Numbered from the stretch's first letter, positions 34,101-48,070 are shown. The stretch is DNA of 64,000 nucleotides from Eretmocerus hayati (GCA_029851415.1 CM056742.1:102158976-102222975), one strand, 5' to 3'. Notes: generated by a model not told the origin, from the letters alone. Numbers and translations: made by a program.

Positions 34101-36600
34101 AGCGGATCTCGCCCGGATCCCAGGGAGGCCACCAACCCCCGAGCTCCCAAATCCTCGGACCCCGCTACCCTCGAGTTCAGTCCTTTGGTGGAGAGAAGCG
34201 ACGGGAGGATCTTGCTCAAATCCTAGCAAGGCAACCAACCCCCAAGCTTCCTAATGCTCGGTCACGGCTACCCTCGAGTTCAGTCCTTTGGTGGAGAGAA
34301 GTGACGGGAGGATCCTGCCCAAATCCTAGCAAGGCCACCAACTCCCAAGCTCCCAAATCCTCGGACCCCGCTACCCTCGACCTCAGTCCTAGGGTGAAGA
34401 GAAGCGACGGAAGGATCTTGCTCAAATCCTAGCAAGGCAACCAACCCCCAAGCTCCCAAATGCTCGGTCACGGCTACCCTCGAGTTCAAACCTTTGGTAA
34501 AGAGAAGCGAGAGGAGGATCTTGCCTGAATCCTAGGGAGGCAACCAACCCCCAAGCTCTCAAATTCTTGGACCCGGTCTGCCTCGGGTTCAGTTCTTTGG
34601 AAACAGAAGCGAGAGGAGGAAACTGCCCAAATCCTAGGAAGGCAACGAAACCCTAAGCTCCCAAATCCTCGGACCCGGCTACCCTCGAGTTCAGTCCTTT
34701 CGTGAAGAGAAGCGAGAAGAGGATCTTGCCCGAATTCTAGGAAGGCAACCGACCTCCATGCTCCCAAATTCTTGGACCCGGTCTGCCTCGGGTTCAGTTC
34801 TTTGGAAAGAGAAGCGAGAGGAGGATCTTGCCCAAATCCTAGGGAGGCAACCAACCTCCATGCTCCCGAATCCTTGGACCCGGTCTGCCTCGAGTTCAGT
34901 CCTTTGGTGAAGAGAAGCGAGAGGAGGATCTTGCCCAAATCCTAGGGAGGCAACCAACCTCCATGCTCCCAAATCCTTGGACCCGGTCTATCTCGAGTTC
35001 AGTCCTTTGGTAAAGAGAAGCGAGAGGAGGATCTTGCCTGAATCCTAGGGAGGCAACCAACACCCAAGCTCTCAAATCCTCGGACTTCGTCACCCTCGAT
35101 TTCAGCCCTTTCCTGAAGAGTAGCGAGGAGAGGATCTTGCCCGAATCCTAGGAAGGCAACTCACCCCCAAGCTCCCAAATCCTCGGACCCCGCTACCCTC
35201 CAGTTCGGTTCTTTGGTGAAGAGAAGCGACGGGAAGATCTTGCCCAAATTCTAGGAAGGCAACCAACTGACAAGCTCCCAAATCCCCTGATCTGGTCACC
35301 GTCGAGATCAGTTCTTTGGTGAAGAGAAGCAACAGAGGGATCTTGTCCAAATCCTAGGAAGGCGACCAACCCCCAAGCTCCCAAATCCTCGGGAACGGCT
35401 ACCTTCGAATCCAGTCTTTTGGTGGAGAGAAGCGAGAGGAGGATCTTGCCCAAATCCTAGGAAGGCAACCAACCTCCATGCTCCCAAATTCTCGGACCCG
35501 GTCTGCATCGGGTTCAGTTCTTTGGTAGAGCGAAGCGAGATGAGGATCTTGCCCAAATCCTAGGAAGGCAACCAACATCCATGCTCCCAAATCCTTGGAC
35601 CCGGTCGGCCTCGAGTTCAGGACTTCGGTAAAGAGGAGCGCGAAAAGGATCTTGCCCAAATCCTAGGGAGGCAACAAACACCAGTCTTTTGGTGAAGAGA
35701 AGCGAGAAGCGGATCTCGCCCGGATCCCAGGGAGGCCACCAACCCCCGAGCTCCCAAATCCTCGGACCCCGCTACCCTCGAGTTCAGTCCTTTGGTGGAG
35801 AGAAGCGACGGGAGGATCTTGCTCAAATCCTAGCAAGGCAACCAACCCCCAAGCTTCCTAATGCTCGGTCACGGCTACCCTCGAGTTCAGTCCTTTGGTG
35901 GAGAGAAGCGACGGGAGGATCCTGCCCAAATCCTAGCAAGGCCACCAACTCCCAAGCTCCCAAATCCTCGGACCCCGCTACCCTCGACCTCAGTCCTAGG
36001 GTGAAGAGAAGCGACGGAAGGATCTTGCTCAAATCCTAGCAAGGCAACCAACCCCCAAGCTCCCAAATGCTCGGTCACGGCTACCCTCGAGTTCAAACCT
36101 TTGGTAAAGAGAAGCGAGAGGAGGATCTTGCCTGAATCCTAGGGAGGGAACCAACCCCCAAGCTCTCAAATTCTTGGACCCGGTCTGCCTCGGGTTCAGT
36201 TCTTTGGAAAGAGAAGCGAGAGGAGGAAACTGCCCAAATCCTAGGAAGGCAACGAACCCCTAAGCTCCCAAATCCTCGGACCCGGCTACCCTCGAGTTCA
36301 GTCCTTTCGTGAAGAGAAGCGAGAAGAGGATCTTGCCCGAATTCTAGGAAGGCAACCGACCTCCATGCTCCCAAATTCTTGGACCCGGTCTGCCTCGGGT
36401 TCAGTTCTTTGGAAAGAGAAGCGAGAGGAGGATCTTGCCCAAATCCTAGGGAGGCAACCAACCTCCATGCTCCCGAATCCTTGGACCCGGTCTGCCTCGA
36501 GTTCAGTCCTTTGGTGAAGAGAAGCGAGAGGAGGATCTTGCCCAAATCCTAGGGAGGCAACCAACCTCCATGCTCCCAAATCCTTGGACCCGGTCTATCT
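25200..36600. repeat. Satellite higher-order domain with 4241-bp and 1607-bp offsets
   Basis: Near-identical segments recur at fixed offsets. A 4241-bp block (about 25.2-29.4 kb) is repeated at about 29.4-33.7 kb, and its right part recurs at offset 1607 bp up to about 36.6 kb. A monomer with a 39-bp internal deletion marks the units at about 25593, 28433, 29834, 32674, 34075 and 35682 (offsets 2840, 1401, 2840, 1401, 1607). The offsets 1607 and 1401 differ by exactly two monomers (206 bp). Confidence 0.85.
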
Positions 36601-36799
36601 CGAGTTCAGTCCTTTGGTGAAGAGAAGCGACGGGAAGATCTTGCCCAAATCCTAGCAAGGCAACCAACCCCCAAGCTCTCAAATCCTCGGACTTCGTCAC
36701 CCTCGATTTCAGCATTTTCCTGGAGAGAAGCGAGAAGAGGATTTTGTACGATTCCTAGGAAGGCAACCAATCTCCATGCTCCCAAATCCTTGGACACGG

Positions 36800-39700
36800 T
36801 CTGCCTCTATTTCAGTCCTTTGGTGAAGAGAACCGGGAGGAAGATCTTGCCCGAATCCTAGGGAGGCAACCAACCCCCAAGCTCTCAAATCCTCGGACTT
36901 CGTCTTCCTCGATATCAGTTCTTTGGTGAAGAGAAGCGAGAAGAGGATCTTGCCCGAATCCTAGGAAGGCAACCAACCTCCATGCTCCCAAATCCTTGGA
37001 CCCGGTCTGCCTCGAGTTCAGTCCTTTGGTAAAGAGAAGCGAGAGGAGGATCTTGCCCAAATCCTAGGGAAGCAACCAACCCACAAGCTCTCCAATCCTC
37101 GGACTTCGTCACCCTCGATTTCAGCCCTCCTCTGGAGAGAAGCAAGTAGAGTATCTTGCCCGAATCCTGGGAAGGCAACCAACCTTCATGCTCCCAAATC
37201 CTTGGACCCGGTCTCCCTCTTTTTCAGTCCTTTGGTAAAGAGAAGCGAGAAGGGGATCTCGCCCGAATCCTAGAATGGCAACCAACACCCAAAGTCCCAA
37301 ATCCTCCGACCTGGTCACCCTTGAATTAAGTCCTTTGGTGGAGAGATGCGAGAGGAGGATCTTGCCCAAATTCTAGGAAGGCAACCAACCGACAAGCTCC
37401 CAAATCCCCTGACCCGGTCACCGTCGAAATCAGGTCTTTGGTGAAGAGGAGCAACAGAGGGATCTCGTCCGAATCCTAGGAAGGCGACCAACCCCCAATT
37501 TCCCAAATCCCCGGACCCGGCTACCTTTCAATCCAGTCTTTCGGTGGAGAGAAGCGAGAGGAGGATCTTGCCGTAATCCTAGGGAGGCAACAAACCCCGA
37601 AGTTCTCGAATCCTCGGACTCCGTCACTCTCGATTTCAGCCCTTCTCTAAAGAGAAGCGAGAAAAGGATCTTGCCCGAATCCTAGGAAGGCAACCAACCT
37701 CCATGCTCCCGAATCCTTGGACCCGAACTGCTTCTATTTCAGTCCTTTGGTAAAGAGAAGCGAGAGGAGGATCTCGCCTAAATCCCAGAGAGGCAACAAA
37801 CACCCAAGCTCTCAAATCCCCGGACTTCGTCACCCTCGATTCCAGTCCTTTGGTGAAGAGAAGCGAAAAGAGGATCTTGCCCGAATCCTAGAATGGCAAC
37901 CAACCCCCAAGTTCCCAAAGCCTCCGACCCGGTCACCCTCCATTCCAGTCTTTTGGTGAAAAGAAGCGAGGAGAGGATCTCGCCCGAATCCTAGGAAGGC
38001 CACCAACCCCCGAGCTCCCAAATCCTCGGACCCCGCTACCCTCGAGTTCAGTCCTTTGGTGAAGAGAAGCGACGGCAGGATCTTGCTCAAATCCTAGCAA
38101 GGCAACCAACCCCCAAGCTCCCAAACGCTCGGTCACGACTACCTTCGAGTCCAGTCTTTTGGTGGAGAGAAGCGAGAGGAGGATCTTGCCCAAATCCTAG
38201 GGAGGCAACAAACCCCCAAGCTCCCAAATCCTCGGACCCGGCTACCCCCGAGTTCAGTCTTTTGGTGGAGAGGAGCGAGAGGAGTATCTTGCCCAAATCC
38301 TAGGAAAGCCACGAACCCCCGAGCACTCAAATACTCGTCCTTCGTCACCCTCGAGTTCAGTCCTTTCGTGAAAAGAAGCGAGAAGAGGATCTTGCCCGAA
38401 TTCTAGGGAGGCAACCGACCTCCATGCTCCCAGATTCTTGGACCCGGTCTGCCTTAGGTTCAGTTCTTCGGTAAAGAGAAGCGAGAGGATGATCTTGCCC
38501 AAATCCTAGGGGGGCAATTACCCCCCGAGCTCTCAAATCCTCGGACTCCGTCACCCTCGATTCCAGTCCTTTGGAGAAGAGAAGCGAGAAGAGGATCTCG
38601 CCCGAATCCTAGGAAGGGAACCAACATCCATGCTCCCGAATCCTTGGACCCGGTTCGCCTCGAGTTCAGTCCTTTGGTGAAGAGAAGCGAGAAGAGGATC
38701 TTGCCCGAATCCTAGGAAGGCAACCAACCTCCATGCTCCCAAATCCTTGGACCCGGTCTGCCTCGAGTTCAGTCCTTTGGTAAAGAGGAGCGAGAGGAGG
38801 ATCTTGCCCAAATCCTAGGGAGGCAACAAACCCCCAAGCTCTCCAATCCTCGGACTTCGTCACCCTCGATTTCAGCCCTCCTCTGGAGAGAAGCAAGTAG
38901 AGTATCTTGCCCGAATCCTAGGAAGGCAACCAACCTTCATGCTCCCAAATCCTTGGACCCGGTCTCCCTCTTTTTCAGTCCTTTGGTAAAGAGAAGCGAG
39001 AAGGGGATCTCGCCCGAATCCTAGAATGGCAACCAACACCCAAGTTCCCAAATCCTCCGACCTGGTCACCCTTGAATTAAGTCCTTTGGTGGAGAGATGC
39101 GAGAGGAGGATCTTGCCCAAATTCTAGGAAGGGAACCAACCGACAAGCTCCCAAATCCCCTGACCCGGTCACCGTTGAAATCAGTTCTTTGGTGAAGAGG
39201 AGCAACAGAGGGATCTCGTCCAAATCCTAGGAAGGCGACCAACCCCCAAGCTCCCAAATCCTCGGACCTGGCTACCTTTCAATCCAGTCTTTCGGTGGAG
39301 AGAAGCGAGAGGAGGATCTCGCCCAAATCCTAGGGAGGCAACAAACCCCGAAGTTCTCAAATCCTCGGACTCCGTCACTCTCAATTTCAGCCCTTCTCTA
39401 AAGAGAAGCGAGAAAAGGATCTTGCCCGAATCCTAGGAAGGCAACCAACCTCCATGCTCCCAAATCCTTGGACCCGATCTGCTTCTATTTCAGTCCTTTG
39501 GTAAAGAGAAGCGAGAGGAGGATCTCGCCTAAATCCCAGAGAGGCAACAAACACCCGAGCTCTCAAATCCTCGGACTTCGTCACCCTCGATTCCATTCCT
39601 TTGGTGGAGAGAAGCGAAAAGAGGATCTTGCCCGAATCCTAGAATGGCAGCCAACCCCCAAGTTCCCAAAGCCTCTGACCGGGTCACCCTCCATTCCAGT

Positions 39701-40600
39701 CTTTTGGTGAAAAGAAGCGAGAAGAGGATCTCGCCCGAATCCTAGGAAGGCCACCAACCCCCGAGCTCCCAAATCCTCGGACCCCGCTACCCTCGAGTTC
39801 AGTCCTTTGGTGAAGAGAAGCGACGGCAGGATCTCGCTCAAATCCTAGCAAGGCAACCAACCCCCAAGCTCCCAAACGCTCGGTCACGACTACCTTCGAG
39901 TCCAGTCTTCTGGTGGAGAGAAGCGAGAGGAGGATCTTGCCCAAATCCGAGGGAGGCAACAAACCCCCAAGCTCCCAAATCCTCGGAAACGGCTACCCTC
40001 GAGTTCAGTCTTTTGGTGGAGAGGAGCGAGAGGAGTATCTTGCCCAAATCCTAGGAAAGCCACGAACCCCCGAGCACTCAAGACTCGGTCTTCGTCACCC
40101 TCGAGTTCAGTCCTTTCGTGAAGAGAAGCGAGAAGAGGATCTTGCCCGAATTCTAGGGAGGCAACCGACCTCCATGCTCCCAGATTCTTGGACCCGGTCT
40201 GCCTTAGGTTCAGTTCTTCGGTGAAGAGAAGCGAGAGGATGATCTTGCCCAAATCCTAGGGGGGCAATTAGCCCCCGAGCTCTCAAATCCTCGGACTCCG
40301 TCACCCTCGATTCCAGTCCTTTGGAGAAGAGAAGCGAGAAGAGGATCTCGCCCGAATCCTAGGAAGGGAACCAACATCCATGCTCCCAAATCCTTGGACC
40401 CGGTTCGCCTCGAGTTCAGTCCTTTGGTGAAGAGAAGCGAGAAGAGGATCTTGCCCGAATCCTAGGAAGGCAACCAACCTCCATGCTCCCAAATCCTTGG
40501 ACCCGGTCTGCCTCGAGTTCAGTCCTTTGGTAAAGAGGAGCGAGAGGAGGATCTTGCCCAAATCCTAGGGAGGCAACAAACCCCCAAGCTCTCAAATCCT
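36800..40600. repeat. Satellite tandem duplication of 1751 bp (17 monomers)
   Basis: Segments starting near 37121 recur near 38872 with offset 1750-1751 bp, exactly 17 times 103. The run ends near 40.56 kb. Copies differ by scattered substitutions, so they are older than the distal 6425-bp units. Confidence 0.8.
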
Positions 40601-43500
40601 CGGACTTCGTCACCCTCAATCTCAGCCCTTCTCTGAAGAGAAGCGAGAAGAGGATCTTGCCCGAATCCGAGGAAGGCAACCAACCTCCATGCTCCCAAAT
40701 CTCTGGACCCGGTCTGCCTCTATTTCAGTCCTTTGGTGAAGAGAAGCGAGAGGAGGATCTTGCCCGAATCCTAGGGAGGCAACCAACCCCAAGCTCTCAA
40801 ATCCTCGGACTTCGTCACCCTCGATTCCAGTCCTTTGGAGAAGAGAAGCGAGAAGAGGATCTCGCCCGAATCCTAGGAAGGGAACCGACATCCATGCTCC
40901 CAAATCCTTGGACCCGGTCTGCCTCGAGTTCAGTCCTTTGGTAAAGAGGAGCGAGAGGAGGATCTTGCCCAAATCCTAGGGAGGCAACAAACCCCCAAGC
41001 TCTCAAATCCTCGGACTTCGTCACCCTCGATCTCAGCCCTTCTCTGAAGAGAAGCGAGAAGAGGATCTTGCCCGAATCCTAGGAAGGCAACCAACCTCCA
41101 TGCTCCCAAATCTCTGGACCCGGTCTGCCTCCATTTCAGTCCTTTGGTGAAGAGAAGCGAGAGGAGGATCTTGCCCGAATCCTAGGGAGGCAACCAACCC
41201 CAAGCTCAAAAATCCTCGGACTCCGTCACCCTCGATTCCAGTCCTTTGGAGGAGGGAAGCGAGAAGAGGATCTCGCCCGAATCCCAGGGAGGGAACCAAC
41301 ATCCATGCTCCCGAATCCTTGGACCCGGTTCGCCTCGAGTTCAGTCCTTTGGTGAAGAGAAGCGAGAAGAGGATCTTGCCCGAATCCTAGGAAGGCAACC
41401 AACCTCCATGCTCCCAAATCCTTGGACCCGGTCTGCCTCGAGTTCAGTCCTTTGGTAAAGAGGAGCGAGAGGAGGATCTTGCCCAAATCCTAGGGAGGCA
41501 ACAAACCCCCAAGCTCTCAAATCCTCGAACTTCGTCACCCTCGATCTCAGCCCTTCTCTGAAGAGAAGCGAGAAGAGGATCTTGCCCGAATCCTAGGAAG
41601 GCAACCAACCGCCATGCTCCCAAATCTCTGGACCCGGTCTGCCTCTATTTCAGTCCTTTGGTGAAGAGAAGCGAGAGGAGGATCTCGCCCGAATCCTAGG
41701 AAGGCAACCAACCTCCATGCTCCCAAATCCTTGGACCCGGTCTGCCTCGAGCTCAGTCCTTTGGTGAAGAGAAGCGACGGGAGGTATTCCCGAAATCCTA
41801 GGAAGGCAACCAACCCCCAAGCTCCCAAATCCTCGGACCCCGCTACCCTCGAGTTCAGTCCTTTGGTGGAGAGAAGCGAAGGCAGGATCTTGCTCAAATC
41901 CTAGCAAGGCAACCAACCCCAAGCTCCCAAATGCTCGGTCACGGCTACCCTCGAATTCAGTCCTTTGGTGAAGAGAAGCGACGGGAGGATCCTGCCCGAA
42001 TCCTAGGAAGGCCACCAACCCCCGAGCCCCCAAATCCTCGGGCCCGCTACCCTCGAGTTCAGTCCTTTGGTGAAGAGAAGTGACGGTAGGATCTTGCTCA
42101 AATCCTAGCAAGGCAACCAACCCCCAAGCTCCCAAATCCTCGGAACCCGCTACCCTCGAGTTCAGTCCTTCGGTGAAGAGAAGCGACGGGAGGATCTTGC
42201 TCAAATCCTAGCGAGGCAGTCAACCCCCAAGCTCCCAAATCCTCGGACCCCGCTACCCTCGAGTTCAGTCCTTTGGTGGAGAGAAGAGAAGGCAGGATTT
42301 CGCTCAAATCCTAGCAAGGCAACCAACCCCCAAGCTCCCAAATGCTAGGTCACGGCTACCCTTTAATTCAGTCCTTTGGTGAAGAGAAGCGACGGGAGGA
42401 TCCTGCCCGAATCCTAGGAAGGCCACCAACCCCCGAGCCCCCAAATCCTCGGACCCCGCTACCCTCGAGTTCAGTCCTTTGGTGAAGAGAAGCGACGGCA
42501 GGATCTTGCTCAAATCCTAGCAAGGCAACCAACCCCCAAGCTCCCAAATCCTCGGACCCCGCTACCCTCGAGTTCAGTCCTTTGGTGAAGAGAAGCGACG
42601 GGAGGATCTCGCTCAAATCCTAGCGAGGCACCCAACCCCCAAAATCCCAAATGCTCGGTCACGGCTACCCTCGAGTTCAGTCCTTTGGTGAAGAGAAGCG
42701 ACGGGAGGATCTTGCCCAAATTCTAGGTGGCAACCAACCCCAAGCTTCCCAATCCCCGGACATCGTCACCGTCGAGTTCACTCCTTTTGTCAAGAGAAGC
42801 GAGAAGAGGATCTTGCCCGAATCCTAGGAAGGCAACCAACCCCCAAGTTCCCAAATCCTCGGACCCGGTCACACTCGAGTTCATCCTTTTGGTGGATTGG
42901 AGCGAGAGGAGGATCTTGCCCAAATCCGAGGGAGGCAACCAAACCCCAAGCTCCCAATTCTTTGGACCCGGTCACCCTCAAGTTCAGTCCTTTGGTGAAG
43001 AGAAGCGACGGGAGGATCTTGCCCAAATTCTAGGTAGGCAACCAACCCCAAGCTTCCCAATCCCCGGACATCGTCACCGTCGGGTTCACTCCTTTTGTCA
43101 AGAGAAGCGAGAAGAGGATCTTGCCCGAATCCTAGGAAGGCAACCAACCCCCAAGTTCCCAAATCCTCGGACCCGGTCACACTCGAGTTCATCCTTTTGG
43201 TGGATTGGAGCGAGAGGAGGATCTTGCCCAAATCCTAGGGAGGCAACCGACTCCCAAGTTCCCAAATCCTGGGACCTCGTCACCCTCGATTTCAGTCCTT
43301 TGGTGAACAGGAGCGAGAAGAGGCTCTTGCCCGAATCCCGGGGAGGCGTCAGGGACGGGAGGGTTTTGCCCAAATCCGAGGGAGGCAACCAAACCCCAAG
43401 CTCCCAATTCTTTGGACCCGGTCACCCTCAAGTTCAATCCTTTGGTGAAGAGAAGCGACGGGAGGATCCTGCCTGAATCCTAGGAAGGCCACCAACCCCC
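40600..43500. repeat. Satellite array, transition between monomer subfamilies
   Basis: Monomers of the 'GCGAGAGGAGGATCTTGCCC' type give way near 41.8 kb to the 'GCGACGGGAGGATCTTGCTC' type. A variant block with 'CCCGGACATCGTCACCGTCG' and 'TCCTTTTGTCAAGAG' appears twice (from about 42713 and 43019) and returns at 49.3, 52.2 and 58.6 kb. Confidence 0.7.
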
Positions 43501-46500
43501 GAGCCCCCGAATCCTCGGACCCCGCTACCCTCGAGTTCAGTCCTTTGGTGAAGAGAAGCGACGGCAGGATCTTGCTCGAATCCTAGCAAGGCAACCAACC
43601 CCCAAGCTCCCAAATCCTCGGACCCCGCCTCCCGCGAGTTCAGTCCTTTGGTGGAGAGAAGCGACGGGAGGATCTTGCTTAAATCCTAGCGAGGCAACCA
43701 ACCCCCAAGCTCCCAAATGCTCGGTCACGGCTACCCTCGAGTTCAGTCCTTCGGTGAAGAGGAGCGACGGGAGGATCTCGCTCAAATACTAGCAAGGCAA
43801 CCAACCCCCAAGCTCCCAAATCCTCGGACCCCGCTACCCTCGAGTTCAGTCCATTGGTGAAGAGAAGCGACGGGAGGATCTTGCTCAAATCCTAGCGAGG
43901 CAACCAACCCCCAAGCTCCCAAATCCTCGGACCCCGCTACCCTCGAGTTCAGTCCTTTGGTGGAGAGAAGCGAAGGCAGGATTTCGCTCAAATCCTAGCA
44001 AGGCAACCAACCCCCAAGCTCCCAAATGCTCGGTCACGGCTACCCTCGAATTCAGTCCTTTGGTGAAGAGAAGCGACGGGAGGATCCTGCCCGAATCCTA
44101 GGAAGGCCACCAACCCCCGAGCCCCCAAATCCTCGGATCCCGCTACCCTCGAGTTCAGTCGTTTGGTGAAGAGAAGCGACGGCAGGATCTTGCTCAAATC
44201 CTAGCAAGGCAACCAACCCCCAAGCTCCCAAATCCTCGGACCCCGCTACCCTCGAGTTCAGTCCTTTGGTGAAGAGAAGCGACGGGAGGATCTTGCTCAA
44301 ATCCTAGCGAGGTAACCAACCCCCAAAATCCCAAATGCTCGGTCACGGCTAGCCTCGAGTTCAGTCCTGTGGTGAAGAGAAGCGACGGGAGGATCTTCCT
44401 CAAATCCTAGCGAGGCAACCAACCCCCAAGCTCCCAAATGCTCGGTCACGGCTACCCTCGAGTTCAGTCCTTCGGTGAAGAGGAGCGACGGGAGGATCTC
44501 GCTCGAATCCTAGCAAGGCAACCAACCCCCAAGCTCCCAAATCCTCGGACCCCGCTACCCTCGAGTTCAGTCCTGTGGTGAAGAGAAGCGACGGGAGGAT
44601 CTTCCTCAAATCCTAGCGAGGCAACCAACCCCCAAGCTCCCAAATGCTCGGTCACGGCTACCCTCGAGTTCAGTCCTTCGGTGAAGGGGAGCGACGGGAG
44701 GATCCCGCTCGAATCCTAGCAAGGCAACCAACCCCCAAGCTCCCAAATCCTCGGACCATGCTACCCTCGAGTTCAGTCCATTGGTGAAGAGAAGCGACGG
44801 GAGGATCTTGCTCAAATCCTAGCGAGGCAACCAACCCCCAAGCTCCCAAATCCTCGGACCCCGCTACCCTCGAGTTCAGTCCTTTGGTGGAGAGAAGCGA
44901 AGGCAGGATTTCGCTCAAATCCTAGCAAGGCAACCAACCCCCAAGCTCCCAAATGCTCGGTCACGGCTACCCTCGAGTTCAGTCCTGTGGTGAAGAGAAG
45001 CGACGGGAGGATCTTCGTCAAATCCTAGCGAGGCAACCAACCCCCAAGCTCCCAAATGCTCGGTCACGGCTACCCTCGAGTTCAGTCCTTCGGTGAAGAG
45101 GAGCGACGGGAGGATCTCGCTCGAATCCTAGCGAGGCAACCAACCCCCAAGCTCCCAAATCCTCGGACCCCGCTACCCTCGAGTTCAGTCCTGTGGTGAA
45201 GAGAAGCGACGGGAGGATCTTCCTCAAATCCTAGCGAGGCAACCAACCCCAAGCTCCCAAATGCTCGGTCACGGCTACCCTCGAGTTCAGTCCTTCGGTG
45301 AAGGGGAGCGACGGGAGGATCTCGCTCGAATCCTAGCAAGGCAACCAACCCCCAAGCTCCCAAATGCTCGGTCACGGCTACCCTCGAGTTCAGTCCTTCG
45401 GTGAAGAGGAGCGACGGGAGGATCTCGCTCAAATACTAGCAAGGCAACCAACCCCCAAGCTCCCAAATCCTCGGACCCCGCTACCCTCGAGTTCAGTCCA
45501 TTGGTGAAGAGAAGCGACGGGAGGATCTTGCTCAAATCCTAGCGAGGCAACCAACCCCCAAGCTCCCAAATCCTCGGACCCCGCTACCCTCGAGTTCAGT
45601 CCTTTGGTGGAGAGAAGCGAAGGCAGGATTTCGCTCAAATCCTAGCGAGGCAACCAACCCCCAAGCTCCCAAATGCTCGGTCACGGCTACCCTCGAATTC
45701 AGTCCTTTGGTGAAGAGAAGCGACGGGAGGATCCTGCCCGAATCCTAGGAAGGCCACCAACCCCCGAGCCCCCAAATCCTCGGATCCCGCTACCCTCGAG
45801 TTCAGTCGTTTGGTGAAGAGAAGCGACGGCAGGATCTTGCTCAAATCCTAGCAAGGCAACCAACCCCCAAGCTCCCAAATCCTCGGACCCCGCTACCCTC
45901 GAGTTCAGTCCTTTGGTGAAGAGAAGCGACGGGAGGATCTTGCTCAAATCCTAGCGAGGTAACCAACCCCCAAAATCCCAAATGCTCGGTCACGGCTAGC
46001 CTCGAGTTCAGTCCTGTGGTGAAGAGAAGCGACGGGAGGATCTTCCTCAAATCCTAGCGAGGCAACCAACCCCCAAGCTCCCAAATGCTCGGTCACGGCT
46101 ACCCTCGAGTTCAGTCCTTCGGTGAAGAGGAGCGACGGGAGGATCTCGCTCGAATCCTAGCAAGGCAACCAACCCCCAAGCTCCCAAATCCTCGGACCCC
46201 GCTACCCTCGAGTTCAGTCCTGTGGTGAAGAGAAGCGACGGGAGGATCTTCCTCAAATCCTAGCGAGGCAACCAACCCCCAAGCTCCCAAATGCTCGGTC
46301 ACGGCTACCCTCGAGTTCAGTCCTTCGGTGAAGGGGAGCGACGGGAGGATCCCGCTCGAATCCTAGCAAGGCAACCAACCCCCAAGCTCCCAAATCCTCG
46401 GACCATGCTACCCTCGAGTTCAGTCCATTGGTGAAGAGAAGCGACGGGAGGATCTTGCTCAAATCCTAGCGAGGCAACCAACCCCCAAGCTCCCAAATCC

Positions 46501-48070
46501 TCGGACCCCGCTACCCTCGAGTTCAGTCCTTTGGTGGAGAGAAGCGAAGGCAGGATTTCGCTCAAATCCTAGTCAGGCAACCAACCCCCAAGCTCCCAAA
46601 TGCTCGGTCACGGCTACCCTCGAATTCAGTCCTTTGGTGAAGAGAAGCGACGGGAGGATCTTGCTCAAATCCTAGCGAGGTAACCAACCCCCAAAATCCC
46701 AAATGCTCGGTCACGGCTACCCTCGAGTTCAGTCCCTCGGTGAAGAGAAGCGACGGGAGGATCCTGCCCGAATCCTAGGAAGGCCACCAACCCCCGAGCC
46801 CCCGAATCCTCGGACCCCGCTACCCTCGAGTTCAGTCCTTTGGTGAAGAGAAGCGACGGCAGGATCTTACTCGAATCCTAGCAAGGCAATCAACCCCCAA
46901 GCTCCCGAATCCTCGGACCCCGCTACCCTCGAGTTCAGTCCTTTGGTGAAGAGATGCGACGGGAGGATCTACCTCAAATCCTAGCGAGGCAAGCAACCCC
47001 CAAGCTCCCAAATGCTCGGTCACGGCTACCCTCGAGTTCAGTCCTTCGGTGAAGAGGAGCGACGGGAGGATCTCGCTCAAATCCTAGCGAGGTAACCAAC
47101 CCCCAAAATCCCAAATGCTCGGTCACGGCTACCCTCGAGTTCAGTCCCTCGGTGAAGAGAAGCGACGGGAGGATCCTGCCCGAATCCTAGGAAGGCCACC
47201 AACCCCCGAGCCCCCGAATCCTCGGACCCCGCTACCCTCGAGTTCAGTCCTTTGGTGAAGAGAAGCGACGGCAGGATCTTGCTCGAATCCTAGCAAGGCA
47301 ACCAACCCCCAAGCTCCCAAATCCTCGGACCCCGCTACCCTCGAGTTCAGTCCTTTGGTGAAGAGATGCGACGGGAGGATCTACCTCAAATCCTAGCGAG
47401 GCAACCAACCCCCAAGCTCCCAAATGCTCGGTCACGGCTACCCTCGAGTTCAGTCCTTCGGTGAAGAGGAGCGACGGGAGGATCTCGCTCGAATCCTAGC
47501 GAGGCAACCAACCCCCAAGCTCCCAAATCCTCGGACCATGCTACCCCCGAGTTCAGTCCATTGGTGAAGAGAAGCGACGGGAGGATCTTGCTCAAATCCT
47601 AGCGAGGCAACCAACCCTCAAGCTCCCGAATCCTCGGACCCCGCTACCCTCGAGTTCAGTCCTTTGGTGGAGAGAAGCGAAGGCAGGATTTCGCTCAAAT
47701 CCTAGTCAGGCAACCAACCCCCAAGCTCCCAAATGCTCGGTCACGGCTACCCTCGAATTCAGTCCTTTGGTGAAGAAAAGCGACGGGAGGATCCTGCCCA
47801 AATCCTAGGAAGGCCACCAACCCCCGAGCCCCCAAATCCTCGGATCCCGCTACCCTCGAGTTCAGTCGTTTGGTGAAGAGAAGCGACGGCAGGATCTTTC
47901 TCAAATCCTAGCAAGGCAACCAACCCCCAAGCTCCCAGATCCTCGGACCCCGCTACCCTCGAGTTCAGTCCTTTGGTGAAGAGAAGCGACGGGAGGATCC
48001 TGCCCAAATCCTAGCAAGGCAACCAACCCCCAAGCTCCCAAATCCTCGGACCCCGCTACCCTCGAGTTCA
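43500..48070. repeat. Satellite array, homogenised B-type monomers with 1647-bp and 412-bp repeats
   Basis: The monomer type with 'GCTCAAATCCTAGC(A/G)AGGC' and 'AATGCTCGGTCACGGCTACC' or 'CGGACCCCGCTACC' dominates. About 43.72-44.93 kb recurs at offset 1647 bp (16 monomers minus one base). About 46.67-47.07 kb recurs at offset 412 bp, a tetramer. Confidence 0.75.

Noticed and set aside
42727..43476. 249-codon plus-strand frame in the satellite
   Set aside because: It is the longest open stretch in the array but is made entirely of satellite monomers, with repeated Pro/Arg/Ser-rich peptide units.
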